Below are positions 22,660-30,434 of a stretch of DNA of 37,489 nucleotides, piece by piece (position 1 is the first letter of the stretch; every line of letters begins with the position of its first letter). A program made the position numbers and the translations under genes. Source of the DNA: Desulfarculaceae bacterium (GTDB lineage Bacteria; Desulfobacterota; Desulfarculia; Desulfarculales; Desulfarculaceae). Below the pieces are notes generated by a model that had not been told where the DNA came from, did no database searches, and saw only the letters and a program-made list of their open reading frames with translations. The stretch is from assembly GCA_021737645.1 (NCBI GenBank), contig JAIPDO010000039.1, positions 1-37,489 of the forward strand, written 5' to 3'.

Positions 22660-23736
22660 ATGAGGGTAAAACTTTCCAGCATAGTGACGCTGGTGTTGGC
22701 CCTGGGCCTGTGGGTGGGTCTGGGCGCGGGTCCGGCCTGGTCCGGAGACAAACCCATGGTGCTGCGCTACGCCGCCCAAGGCGCGCCCAAGGGGGTCAGG
22801 GCCACGGCGGTTAAGTGGTGGGCCTCTGAGATAGAGAAGCGCTCCCAGGGCAAGGTGAAGATCAAGTTCTTCTGGTCGGGCGCTTTGCTCAAGCCCGGCG
22901 ACGCCATGGAGGGCATCGGCGCCCGCACCGCCGATATGGGTGGCGCCTGGGGCATCTACCACCCGGCCAAGACTCCCCTGTGGACCGTGGGAGATCCGCC
23001 CTTCAGCCATGACGACCCCTACGTGGGTCTGGCCACCATGCGCGAGATGTTCAAAAGCTACAAGCCGCTCATCGACGAGTTGGCCAAGTACAACGTCAAG
23101 GTGCTGGCTCCCTTCGTCACCGGCATGACCCAGCTGGGAACCACCAAGAAAGAGGTGTTCGTGCCCGCAGACACCGAGGGCATGAAAATCCGGTTCGCGG
23201 GCGGCCAGTGGGCCAAGTTCTGGAAGTCGGTGAACGCAGTGCCCATAAAACTGACCCAGGGCGAGGTGTACGAGGCCCTGATGCGCGGCACCGCCGATGC
23301 CACCCAGAGCTACTTCTTCATCCTGGAGGCCTACAAGCACTGGGACGTCATCAAGTACTACAGCGTCATCAACGCGGGCGAGCTGTGCTCCTACGGCCTG
23401 GCCATCAACCTACAACTTTACAACAGCTTCAGCCCCGAGCTTAAAAAGATCTTCAGCGAAGTCAGCGACGAGTTCGTGGAGCGCTATGCCAAGGGCCTCA
23501 TCGACGTGCGCAAGAAGGTCATCCCCTTGGGCGAGAAAAAGGGCATGAAGTTCCTCTACTTGAAGCCGGACCAAAGGGCCAAGTGGCTGGCCGCGGCCAA
23601 GCCCTTCATGGAGGCCTGGGCCAAGGCCATGGACGACCGGGGACTGCCGGGCACCAAGACCCAGCAGACCTTCCTTTCCCTGGCCGAAAAGTACAAGAAG
23701 CAGGTCGAAACCAAGGGCTATCCCTGGGGCAAGTAA
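22660..23736 (+). CDS. dctP: TRAP transporter solute-binding protein (DctP family)
   Basis: A 358-residue periplasmic binding protein for an organic acid. A signal peptide (MRVKLSS start, cleavage near PAWSG) precedes the mature domain. The family carboxylate-binding Arg is in EGMKIRFAGG, and the pattern QGEVYEALMRGTADATQSYF is the DctP signature region that closes the cleft. DctP proteins bind dicarboxylates, keto acids, aromatic acids or sugar acids, so the substrate cannot be named. The ATG at 22660 has AGGGAGGG 6 nt upstream; the 35 codons before it cover a hairpin. The gene is followed by a long stem-loop, then dctQ and dctM. Confidence 0.93.
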   Translation: MRVKLSSIVTLVLALGLWVGLGAGPAWSGDKPMVLRYAAQGAPKGVRATAVKWWASEIEKRSQGKVKIKFFWSGALLKPGDAMEGIGARTADMGGAWGIYHPAKTPLWTVGDPPFSHDDPYVGLATMREMFKSYKPLIDELAKYNVKVLAPFVTGMTQLGTTKKEVFVPADTEGMKIRFAGGQWAKFWKSVNAVPIKLTQGEVYEALMRGTADATQSYFFILEAYKHWDVIKYYSVINAGELCSYGLAINLQLYNSFSPELKKIFSEVSDEFVERYAKGLIDVRKKVIPLGEKKGMKFLYLKPDQRAKWLAAAKPFMEAWAKAMDDRGLPGTKTQQTFLSLAEKYKKQVETKGYPWGK

Positions 23737-23756
23737 GCAAAACCATGCAGGCAAGC

Positions 23757-23790
23757 GCCCGGTTCCGGAGCCCTGGCTCCGGGACCGGGC
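23757..23790 (+). other. Long intercistronic stem-loop between dctP and dctQ
   Basis: The stem is GCCCGGT-t-CCGGAGCC paired with GGCTCCGG-g-ACCGGGC, 15 bp with one T-G opposition and a 2-nt loop. No T run follows. Such hairpins after binding-protein genes often protect the upstream mRNA and lower read-through, giving more binding protein than membrane subunits. Confidence 0.72.
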
Positions 23791-23826
23791 AATAAGCTCC
23801 GCAACCCATCGCAGGCAGGATTAACC

Positions 23827-24372
23827 GTGTCCGCCCAAGCAATCTTGGCAGGGTTTCGCCGCGTCTTTAACCCCTTTGTGGGCCTGTTAACCGGCGTGGC
23901 GGTATTGCTCATGCTGCCCATGATGTTTTTGGTAACCGCCGACGTCATAGGCCGCTACATATTCAACAGCCCCATACCCGCCGTGTTCGAGATAAACAGT
24001 TACTTCATCATGGTGGCGGTGGTCTTTTTTCCCCTGGCCTATGTGCAGCGCAAGAAAGAGCACGTGTTTATAACCCTGTTCACCGGGCGCCTGTCCGCGC
24101 GCTTCAAGGCGGTGCTGGACGCCTTCTCCCTGGTCATCGGCTTCGTGGCCTACGGACTCATCGGGATATACAGCCTCGAGCGGGCCATCATGGCCACCGA
24201 GGTGCGCGAGTACATCTCGGGCATCATCGACATGCCGGTGTGGATGAGCAAGTGGATCATCCCCATCGGCTGCCTGGCTTTTTGCATCGAGTTGCTCTTA
24301 GACGCCCTGGAGCAGGTGCCGGTGATCATGGGCCGGGAGGATACTGACCAGCAGGAGGCGCACCATGGATAG
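23827..24372 (+). CDS. dctQ: TRAP transporter small permease (DctQ family)
   Basis: A 181-residue inner-membrane subunit with four helices, the usual DctQ size. Family landmarks are FLVTADVIGRYIFNSPIPAVFEINSYFIMVAVVFFPLAYVQRKKEHVFITLF in the first half. The start is a GTG at 23827 with GGCAGGA upstream. It forms the membrane complex with DctM, whose start lies 8 bp inside this gene, so translation is coupled. It lies 90 bp after dctP, the gap being mostly the stem-loop. Confidence 0.93.
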   Translation: MSAQAILAGFRRVFNPFVGLLTGVAVLLMLPMMFLVTADVIGRYIFNSPIPAVFEINSYFIMVAVVFFPLAYVQRKKEHVFITLFTGRLSARFKAVLDAFSLVIGFVAYGLIGIYSLERAIMATEVREYISGIIDMPVWMSKWIIPIGCLAFCIELLLDALEQVPVIMGREDTDQQEAHHG

Positions 24373-25678
24373 CTGGATGGTCGGACTCATCGGGGTGGGA
24401 GTGGTGCTGCTGCTGATCGCCTTCAGGGTGCATGTGGCTTTCGCCCTGACCATCGTGGGCATCGCCGGCTATTGGCAGATCATGGGGTGGCAGGCCACAG
24501 GCGGGCTCTTGGGGCTAATCCCCTTCAGCTTCATCGCCAACTTCATACTGACAACTATTCCCTTGTTCCTGCTGATGGGCTATCTGGCCCACCACGCCGG
24601 GTTGACCAAGGACGTGTACAAGACCGCCCGCTACTGGCTCTCCCGGGTGCCCGGCGGCCTGGCCATAGCCTCGGTGGCCGGTTGTGCCGCCTTTGCCGCG
24701 GCCAGCGGGTCTTCCCTGGCCACGGCGGCCATGATGGGCAAGGTGGCCATCCCCGAGATGCTGGAGCACAAATACGACAAGGGTCTGTCCAGCGGGGCGG
24801 TGGCCGCGGCGGGCACCATCGGGTCCCTGATTCCGCCCAGCATCCTGCTAATCCTCTACGGCGCGCTAACCGAGACCTCCATCGGCCGCCTTTTGATAGC
24901 CGGCTTCATCCCCGGCGTGCTCTCGGCGCTCATCTACATGGGCATGATCGTGGTGCGGGCCATGCTCAACAAGAACCTGTGTCCCCCTGTGGCCGTGAAA
25001 GTCACCTGGGCCCAGCGCCTGCGCTCGCTCAAGGGCACCTGGGGCATCATCTCGCTGTTCGTCCTGGTGATCGGCGGCATCTACTTCGGCCTGTTCACCC
25101 CCACCGAGGCGGGCGGCGTGGGAGCGGCCGGGGCCTTTGCGGTGGCCCTGATCAGCGGCAAAATTGCCTGGCCCACCCTGAAAAGCTCCCTGAGCGATAC
25201 GGTGCGCAGCACCTCCCAGATTTTCGCCATCGCCCTGGGCGCGGTGTTTTTCACCAAGTTCATCGGCATCAGCGACCTGCCAAACGCCATCTGCGAGAGC
25301 ATTTTGGCCACCAATGTGCACCCCATGGTGGTGCTGGCGGGCATAAGCCTGGTCTACATCCTTCTGGGCATGTTCCTGGACTCCATCGGGGTGATGCTGC
25401 TCACCCTGCCCATCGTCTTCCCGGTGATGGACCAGCTGGGCTTTTCGCCGGTGTGGTTCGGCATCATCATGATCAAGTACCTGGAGATCGGCTTGGTCAC
25501 CCCGCCGGTGGGTCTCAACGTCTACGTGATCAAGGGCGTGGTGGGCGATACCATTCCCCTGGAAACCATTTTCCGGGGGGTGGCCTGGTTCGTGGCCATG
25601 GACATCCTGACTCTGGCCGTGCTCATTATCTGGCCGGAGATCACGCTGTGGCTGCCTGACACCATGATGGGCAAGTAG
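24365..25678 (+). CDS. dctM: TRAP transporter large permease (DctM family)
   Basis: A 437-residue, about 12-helix subunit that couples uptake to Na+ or H+ flow. Family features include the double-wound repeats: ASGSSLATAAMMGKVAIPEMLEHKYDKGLSSGAVAAAGTIGSLIPPSILLILYGALTETSIGRL in the first half, and LGMFLDSIGVMLLTLPIVFPVMDQLGFSPVWFGIIMIKYLEIGLVTPPVGLNVYVIKG in the second. The ATG overlaps dctQ by 8 bp; the stop lies 9 bp before the first CoA-transferase start. The tight coupling ties transport to CoA activation. Confidence 0.95.
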   Translation: MDSWMVGLIGVGVVLLLIAFRVHVAFALTIVGIAGYWQIMGWQATGGLLGLIPFSFIANFILTTIPLFLLMGYLAHHAGLTKDVYKTARYWLSRVPGGLAIASVAGCAAFAAASGSSLATAAMMGKVAIPEMLEHKYDKGLSSGAVAAAGTIGSLIPPSILLILYGALTETSIGRLLIAGFIPGVLSALIYMGMIVVRAMLNKNLCPPVAVKVTWAQRLRSLKGTWGIISLFVLVIGGIYFGLFTPTEAGGVGAAGAFAVALISGKIAWPTLKSSLSDTVRSTSQIFAIALGAVFFTKFIGISDLPNAICESILATNVHPMVVLAGISLVYILLGMFLDSIGVMLLTLPIVFPVMDQLGFSPVWFGIIMIKYLEIGLVTPPVGLNVYVIKGVVGDTIPLETIFRGVAWFVAMDILTLAVLIIWPEITLWLPDTMMGK

Positions 25679-25687
25679 GAGGCAGCG

Positions 25688-26941
25688 TTGCGGCAGGATC
25701 GTCGAGTGGAGGGGGCGGCGCCGGTGGGCGCGGGATTTCTTAGCGGCTACCGGGTGCTGGAGCTGGCTGGCCAGGAGAGCCTGTTCGCGGGCAAGCTCTT
25801 GGCCGACATGGGCGCCGAGGTGATAAAGGTTGAGCCGCCCGGCGGCGACCCGGCGCGCCTGATGGGGCCCATGGCCCCGGGGGTGGACCCCGCGGAGGCC
25901 TCCCTCTTGTGGCAGGCCATGAACACTGGCAAGAAAAGCGTGATCCTGGATCTGGAGACCTACAAGGGGCGCGACCTTTTCCTGGAGCTGGCGGCCACCG
26001 CCGACGTGGTGGTGGAGGCCTACCCGCCAGGCTGCCTGGAGGATATGGGCCTGGGCTACGAGGAGTTGTGCCGGGTGCGGCCGGAACTGGTAATGGCCTC
26101 CATCACCGCCTTTGGCGAGGACGGCCCCTATCGCGACTTCATGGCCAGCGACCTGGTGATCTGGGCCCTTTCGGGCCTCCTTTACATCTGCGGCGACCCC
26201 GACCGCCCCCCGGTGCGCATCAGCCTGCCCCAGTCCTGGCTGCACGCCGGGGCCGACGCGGCCACCGGGGCGGCCATGGCCCTGTTCCACCGGGGCCGCA
26301 CCGGCCAAGGGCAGCGGGTGGTGGTCTCGGCGCTGAAGGCTCTGGAGCGGGTGGCCTACGCCTCCCAAATCCTGTGGGGCGCCCGGGGCCGGGTGCTTCG
26401 GCGTCAGGGCAGCGCCCTGCGCATCCCGCCCATGGGCACCACCACCCCCCTGATCTGGCCCTGCGCCGACGGCTTCGTGGCCTTCTACCTCTTCGGCGGG
26501 CAGATGGGCGCGGTGAGCAACCCCGCCCTTACCAAGTGGATGGACGACGAGGGCATGGGCAGCGAGTACATGAAGGCCATGGACTGGCCCAAGTTCAGCA
26601 TCGGGCACACCCCCCAGCAGGAGGTGGACCAAGGCGTGGTGGAGCCGGTGGCCGCCTTTTTCGCGGCGCGCACCCAGAGGGAGCTGTGGGACGAGGGGGT
26701 CAGGCGGCGGGTGATGGTCTACCCGGTCAACGACGCCTCCGGGGTTTTGGCCGAGGCCCAGCTCAAGGAGCGGGGCTTCTGGGTGCGCCTGGCCCATCCC
26801 GCCTTCGAGCAAGAGCTGACCCTGCCCGGGCCTTTCGTGAAGACCGAGGAGAGCCTTTGCCTGGTGCGGGGGGCCGCTCCCACCCTGGGCCAGCACAACC
26901 AGGAGATTTTGGCTCCCCTGGGCCTGGAAGGGGGGCGCTAG
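25688..26941 (+). CDS. Class III (CaiB/BaiF) CoA-transferase-like subunit, probably lacking the catalytic Asp
   Basis: A 417-residue protein of the CaiB/BaiF CoA-transferase family. The N-terminal CoA-binding part reads LAGQESLFAGKLLADMGAEVIKVEPPGGDPAR and MNTGKKSVILDLETYKG; the later landmark FHRGRTGQGQRVVVSALKA is present. Counting back 20 residues from the R-x-TG-x-GQ motif, where formyl-CoA transferase has its acyl-accepting Asp169, this protein has Trp184; the nearest Asp (190) is six residues off register. It may therefore be a structural or regulatory partner. The start is TTG at 25688 with a perfect AGGAGG 5 nt upstream. The second CoA-transferase gene begins 2 bp after its stop, recalling the BbsE-BbsF pair of benzylsuccinate metabolism. 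Confidence 0.88.
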   Translation: MRQDRRVEGAAPVGAGFLSGYRVLELAGQESLFAGKLLADMGAEVIKVEPPGGDPARLMGPMAPGVDPAEASLLWQAMNTGKKSVILDLETYKGRDLFLELAATADVVVEAYPPGCLEDMGLGYEELCRVRPELVMASITAFGEDGPYRDFMASDLVIWALSGLLYICGDPDRPPVRISLPQSWLHAGADAATGAAMALFHRGRTGQGQRVVVSALKALERVAYASQILWGARGRVLRRQGSALRIPPMGTTTPLIWPCADGFVAFYLFGGQMGAVSNPALTKWMDDEGMGSEYMKAMDWPKFSIGHTPQQEVDQGVVEPVAAFFAARTQRELWDEGVRRRVMVYPVNDASGVLAEAQLKERGFWVRLAHPAFEQELTLPGPFVKTEESLCLVRGAAPTLGQHNQEILAPLGLEGGR

Positions 26942-26943
26942 CC

Positions 26944-28161
26944 ATGGAAAAGCAGACGGCTATCCTGGAAGGCGTGCGCATGGTGGAGTTCGGTTGGGCG
27001 GTGGTGGGGCCTCTCACCACCTCCTGGGCGGGCGGCTTCGGGGCCGAGGTGATCAAGGTGGAAACCCGCACCCGGCCAGACATCATCCGCTCCATGACGC
27101 CCTTCAAGGACGACAAGGTGGACCTGGACAACTCCCTGTTCTTCGGGCGGGAGAACGCCAGCAAAAAGAGCATCGCCCTGAACCTGAAGCACCATCGGGG
27201 CAAGGAACTGGCTCTGAAGTTGGTGGCCAACGCCGACGTGGTCTTGGACAGCTACACCGCCGGCGTAATGGCCAAGTGGGGACTGGGCTACGAAGACCTG
27301 GTCAAGGTGAAGCCGGACCTGATCATGCTCAGTTCCTGCATGTACGGCCAGACCGGGGCCCTGCGCTCCATGCCTGGTTACGGGGTGCCGCTCACCGCCA
27401 TCAGCGGGCTGACCTACCACTGCGGCTGGCCGGACCGCAAGCCCTGCGGCCCCTACGGCTCCTACACCGACTACCTGGTGCCCCGGCTTAATTTGCTGGC
27501 CATCGTCAGCGCCCTGGACCACCGGCGGCGCACCGGCCAAGGGGTGTACCTAGACGCGGCCCAGCTGGAGGCCAGCGTGCAGTTCGTGGCCCCGGCCCTG
27601 CTCAACTACGCCCTTACCGGGCAGGTGGCCCAGCGGGCGGGCAACCGCGATCCCGAGGCCGCGCCCCACGGGGTCTACCCCTGCGCGGGCAAGGACCGAT
27701 GGGTGGCCATCACGGTGATGGACGACCGCCAGTGGAAGGGCCTGGTGCACGCCATGGGCTCGCCGGGGTGGGCCTTGGACCCGGAGTTGGAGCGCCTGGA
27801 GGGCCGCCTGGCCCAAGCCGAAGAGTTGGACCAACGCATCGCCCAGTGGACCGGGACCCGCCAGGATCACGAGGTGATGGAGCTGTTGCAGGCGCTCCAG
27901 GTGCCCGCCGGGGTGGCCAACGACGGCCGCGACCTGGGCCAAGACCCCCAGCTGGTTTACGACCAGTACTTCTCCCGGCGGGAGCACCCGGTGATGGGCT
28001 CGGTGGACTACGCCGCCCACTCCATGGAGTTTTCCGCCTCGCCCCAGAACGTGGAGCGCTCCCCCTGCCTGGGCGAGCACACCGAGGAGATATGCCTGGG
28101 CCTGCTGGGCCTGGGCCGCGAGGAATATCAGCGCCTGGATGAACAAGGCGTTTTCAAGTAG
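26944..28161 (+). CDS. Class III (CaiB/BaiF) CoA-transferase, catalytic Asp present
   Basis: A 405-residue CaiB/BaiF-family CoA-transferase that moves CoA from a donor ester to an organic acid by way of an aspartyl-CoA intermediate. Opening motif: FGWAVVGPLTTSWAGGFGAEVIKVETRTRPDI; then RENASKKSIALNLKHHRGKELALKLV. Asp176 in GSYTDYLVP sits exactly 20 residues before RTGQG, the register of the catalytic Asp in formyl-CoA transferase. The C-terminal part contains HGVYPCAGKDRWVAITVMDDRQWKGL. The ATG at 26944 has GGAAGGGGGG upstream, inside the previous gene. The frame is open far upstream inside that gene, by chance in this GC-rich DNA. It probably forms a heteromer with the previous product. Confidence 0.92.
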   Translation: MEKQTAILEGVRMVEFGWAVVGPLTTSWAGGFGAEVIKVETRTRPDIIRSMTPFKDDKVDLDNSLFFGRENASKKSIALNLKHHRGKELALKLVANADVVLDSYTAGVMAKWGLGYEDLVKVKPDLIMLSSCMYGQTGALRSMPGYGVPLTAISGLTYHCGWPDRKPCGPYGSYTDYLVPRLNLLAIVSALDHRRRTGQGVYLDAAQLEASVQFVAPALLNYALTGQVAQRAGNRDPEAAPHGVYPCAGKDRWVAITVMDDRQWKGLVHAMGSPGWALDPELERLEGRLAQAEELDQRIAQWTGTRQDHEVMELLQALQVPAGVANDGRDLGQDPQLVYDQYFSRREHPVMGSVDYAAHSMEFSASPQNVERSPCLGEHTEEICLGLLGLGREEYQRLDEQGVFK

Positions 28162-28171
28162 GGAGGAGCCG

Positions 28172-29323
28172 GTGAGCAGACCGGACATGAGCCAGATTAT
28201 CGAGCAAGGCCTGGCCAAGTACCGCGAGCGCATGGAGGGCGCGGTGCTGAAGGCCCCGGTGTGCCAGCGAGTGGCCACCCCCGAGGCCATCCGCCAGTTC
28301 GCCCAGGGCCTGGGCGATCTGAACCCCTTGTGGTGCGACCCGGACTACGCCGCCTCCACCGAGTGGGGCGGCCTTTTGGCCCCGCCCGCCTTTCTTAACG
28401 CGGTGTGCGAAGGCCAGGCCATCCTGGGCCTGCCCGGGCTCATCGCCTTTTTCGTGGGGGCCCGCTGGGAGTGGAACGGGGTGATGCGCGCCGGGGACAG
28501 CTTCACCGTGGACAACGAGTTGTTGCCCCTGGCCGACAAGACCAAGCCCGGGAAGCCGGTGCGGGTGTTCCAGCAAGGGGTGCTGCGCTACCGCAACCAA
28601 CACGGCGAGGTGGCAGGCTCCTGCCGCTGGGACATGATGCGCTCCCAGGTGAAGCTGGGCGGGGGCAAGAAGAAGGAGCCCTCCGGCCAGGCCGCCCCGA
28701 CGGTGCCCCAGCGCGAGCCCTACAGCCCAGAGAAGCTGGCCGAGGTTTACGAGTCCATCCGGTCCGAAAAGCCTCGGGGCCGTGAAGAGCGCTTTTGGCA
28801 GGACGTGGCCGTGGGCGACGTGGTGGCCCCGGTGATCAAGGGCCCCCTGTCGTTGTCGGACATGGTGGCCTGGTCCACGGGCATCGCCTGGCACCGGGCG
28901 GCCCTGGCCCACGGCCCCAAGCTCATGCACCTGCTGGAAAACCCCGGCCTGGCCTACATCGACCCGGCCAGCGGGGCGCCCGAACCCATCGCCATGAGCC
29001 ACATGGACCCGGACGGGGCGCGCATCCTCATGGGCTCGCCCTTGCCCATGGATATCGGTTTCCAGCGGGTGGCCTGGTTCACCCATCCGGTGACCAACTG
29101 GATGGGCGACGCGGGCCGTCTGTTGAACCTGGAGGTCCGCCTGAGCGGCTTCGTGCGCTTCGGCGACATCGTCTGGCTGGGAGGCAAGGTGGCCTCCAAG
29201 GAACGCCTGGACGGCCGGGCGGTGGTCAATTTGGATTTGCAATGCACCAACCAGCGGGGCGAGGAGGTCGCCGCGGGCACCGCCCAAGTGGCCCTGCCCG
29301 AGAGCGCGGCCCAGCCGGTTTAA
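28172..29323 (+). CDS. MaoC/FAS1-like hot-dog dehydratase or hydratase
   Basis: A 383-residue double hot-dog protein. The N-terminal half matches the MaoC N-terminal/FAS1-like dehydratase domain: AIRQFAQGLGDLNPLWCDPDYAASTEWGGLLAPPAFLNAV, in which Asp and the missing-His pattern resemble hydratase active sites, then RWEWNGVMRAGDSFTV. The second half has ALAHGPKLMHLLE, and near the end FTHPVTNWMGDAG and GFVRFGDIVWLGGKV, as in MaoC-like enzymes. It should add or remove water on an enoyl-CoA/3-hydroxyacyl-CoA. I choose GTG at 28172, which has GGAGG 5 nt upstream and lies 10 bp after the CoA-transferase stop; an ATG at 28139 overlaps that gene and has no ribosome site. DUF169-B follows by 16 bp. 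Confidence 0.84.
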   Translation: MSRPDMSQIIEQGLAKYRERMEGAVLKAPVCQRVATPEAIRQFAQGLGDLNPLWCDPDYAASTEWGGLLAPPAFLNAVCEGQAILGLPGLIAFFVGARWEWNGVMRAGDSFTVDNELLPLADKTKPGKPVRVFQQGVLRYRNQHGEVAGSCRWDMMRSQVKLGGGKKKEPSGQAAPTVPQREPYSPEKLAEVYESIRSEKPRGREERFWQDVAVGDVVAPVIKGPLSLSDMVAWSTGIAWHRAALAHGPKLMHLLENPGLAYIDPASGAPEPIAMSHMDPDGARILMGSPLPMDIGFQRVAWFTHPVTNWMGDAGRLLNLEVRLSGFVRFGDIVWLGGKVASKERLDGRAVVNLDLQCTNQRGEEVAAGTAQVALPESAAQPV

Positions 29324-29339
29324 TGTGAGGAGGAGCCCC

Positions 29340-30119
29340 ATGCCCGACTACAGTGAGATAACCGACAAGCTCAACAAGTTCCTGCGCCTGCAAACCTTCC
29401 CCGTGGCCCTGCGCATGGCCGAAAAGGGCGAGGAGCTTCCCGAGGCTTTTGAAGCCATGAAGAAAAAGCGCACCCCCATGCCCTTGTGCCAGGGGGTGTC
29501 CCTGGCCCGGCGCTACGGCTGGAAGGTGCTCCTGGGCCCCGAGGAGATGACCTGCCCCCTGGGGGCCTTGGCCATGGGCTTCGTGCCCCCCAAGGACCGC
29601 TACATGTCCGGCGAGGCCGAGGTGCCCTTTTGGGTGCGCAGCAAACAGGCAAGGGCCAAGATCGCGGCCAACCTGCCCAAGCTGGAGCACGGCCGCTATG
29701 CCTACATCATGGCCGCGCCCCTGGCCGAGGCCGAGTTCGAGCCCCAACTCATCATCATCTACGGCAACCCGGCCCAGATGATGCGCCTGGTGCAGGCGGT
29801 GATCTACATGACCGGCGAGGCGGTGGTCAGTAACAGCCTGGGCGCGGTGGGCTGCGGCACCTACGTGAGCAAGGCGCTCATCACCGGCGAGTGCCAGATG
29901 GTGGTGTGCGGGGCGGGCGATCGCATCTTCGCCCTCACCCAGGACGACGAGATGGCCTTCACCATACCGGCGGCCAAGCTGGAAGAGGTGGTCACCGGCC
30001 TGGAGGACACCCACCGTTTCGGCATGCGCTACCCGACTTCGAGTTACCTGCGATTTTCTCCTCAACTGCCCAACACCTATCAAGACCTCATGCAGTACCT
30101 GGCATCCGAGGAAAAGTAG
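29340..30119 (+). CDS. DUF169 protein, paralogue B
   Basis: A 259-residue DUF169 (COG2043) protein, about half identical by eye to paralogue A. Shared blocks: CQGVSLARRYGWKV, CPLGALAMGF, FEPQLIIIYGNPAQMMRLVQA, GCGTYVSKALITGECQMVVCGAGDRIFALTQDDEMAF. The five Cys of paralogue A (CQG, CPLG, GCG/GCA, ECQ/QCQ, VCGAG/PCGAG) are all kept. The ATG at 29340 has GAGGAGGAG upstream. Its place between the hydratase and the acyl-CoA synthetase genes links this unknown family to CoA-ester metabolism. The MITE-like unit begins 2 bp after its stop and separates it from the synthetase gene. Confidence 0.88.
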   Translation: MPDYSEITDKLNKFLRLQTFPVALRMAEKGEELPEAFEAMKKKRTPMPLCQGVSLARRYGWKVLLGPEEMTCPLGALAMGFVPPKDRYMSGEAEVPFWVRSKQARAKIAANLPKLEHGRYAYIMAAPLAEAEFEPQLIIIYGNPAQMMRLVQAVIYMTGEAVVSNSLGAVGCGTYVSKALITGECQMVVCGAGDRIFALTQDDEMAFTIPAAKLEEVVTGLEDTHRFGMRYPTSSYLRFSPQLPNTYQDLMQYLASEEK

Positions 30120-30120
30120 T

Positions 30121-30372
30121 CCGGCTATTTTGTGAAGGTAGTGCGGCGATGAATAACAAACCGGTATTTATGGGGTCCATATGAAAAGAGTATCGCCCTT
30201 ATCGGGACACAGGTTGTACCAGACCCGGCGCAGCCAGCCGTTGGCAAACAAGGCGTCCGGCAAGCGAGGGGCGAAGGCGTAGCCAAGGCTACGTCGAGGC
30301 ACGAGCGTAGTCGGCAACGCAGTATGCCGGTGGCTGGCGCGGCCGGGCACACGGCCTTCATGAAATATCCGG
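30121..30372. mobile_element. 252-bp inverted-repeat-bounded unit (MITE-like), copy 2
   Basis: The left end CCGGcTATTTtgTGAAGG (30121-30138) and the complement of 30355-30372 (CCGGaTATTTcaTGAAGG) match at 15 of 18 positions. The ends resemble those of the copy at 10451, the orientation of the interior is the same, and the length is within 5 bp. No transposase is encoded. The unit has landed within the catabolic operon, between DUF169-B and the acyl-CoA synthetase gene, 62 bp before the latter's start. Confidence 0.7.
30225..30345 (-). repeat. Structured dispersed repeat, copy 4 (inside the MITE-like unit)
   Basis: About 121 nt. On the minus strand the outer stem is CGGC-cgc-GCCAGCC with GGCTGGC-tgc-GCCG; the central stem CGTAGCC/GGCTACG (30278-30284, 30287-30293) pairs perfectly around a 2-nt loop. 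It keeps ACAAGGCGTC and GGCAAG in common with copy 2. Confidence 0.8.
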
Positions 30373-30434
30373 GCGAACTCAATGCCCCACGCTCGGCCGC
30401 CCAGGCCGCCGGGCCAACCCAGGAGAAGCAACCG

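Noticed and set aside
24866..26896. A 676-codon open frame on the minus strand opposite dctM and the first CoA-transferase
   Set aside because: Composition is Gly/His/Gln/Ala-rich, a shadow of GC-rich codons on the other strand, with no family motif or ribosome site.
25909..28161. A 750-codon open frame covering both CoA-transferase genes, as if a fusion
   Set aside because: Its first 345 codons are an out-of-frame reading of the first CoA-transferase, rich in Gly/Arg/Pro/His with no domain; the real start is the ATG at 26944 with a ribosome site.
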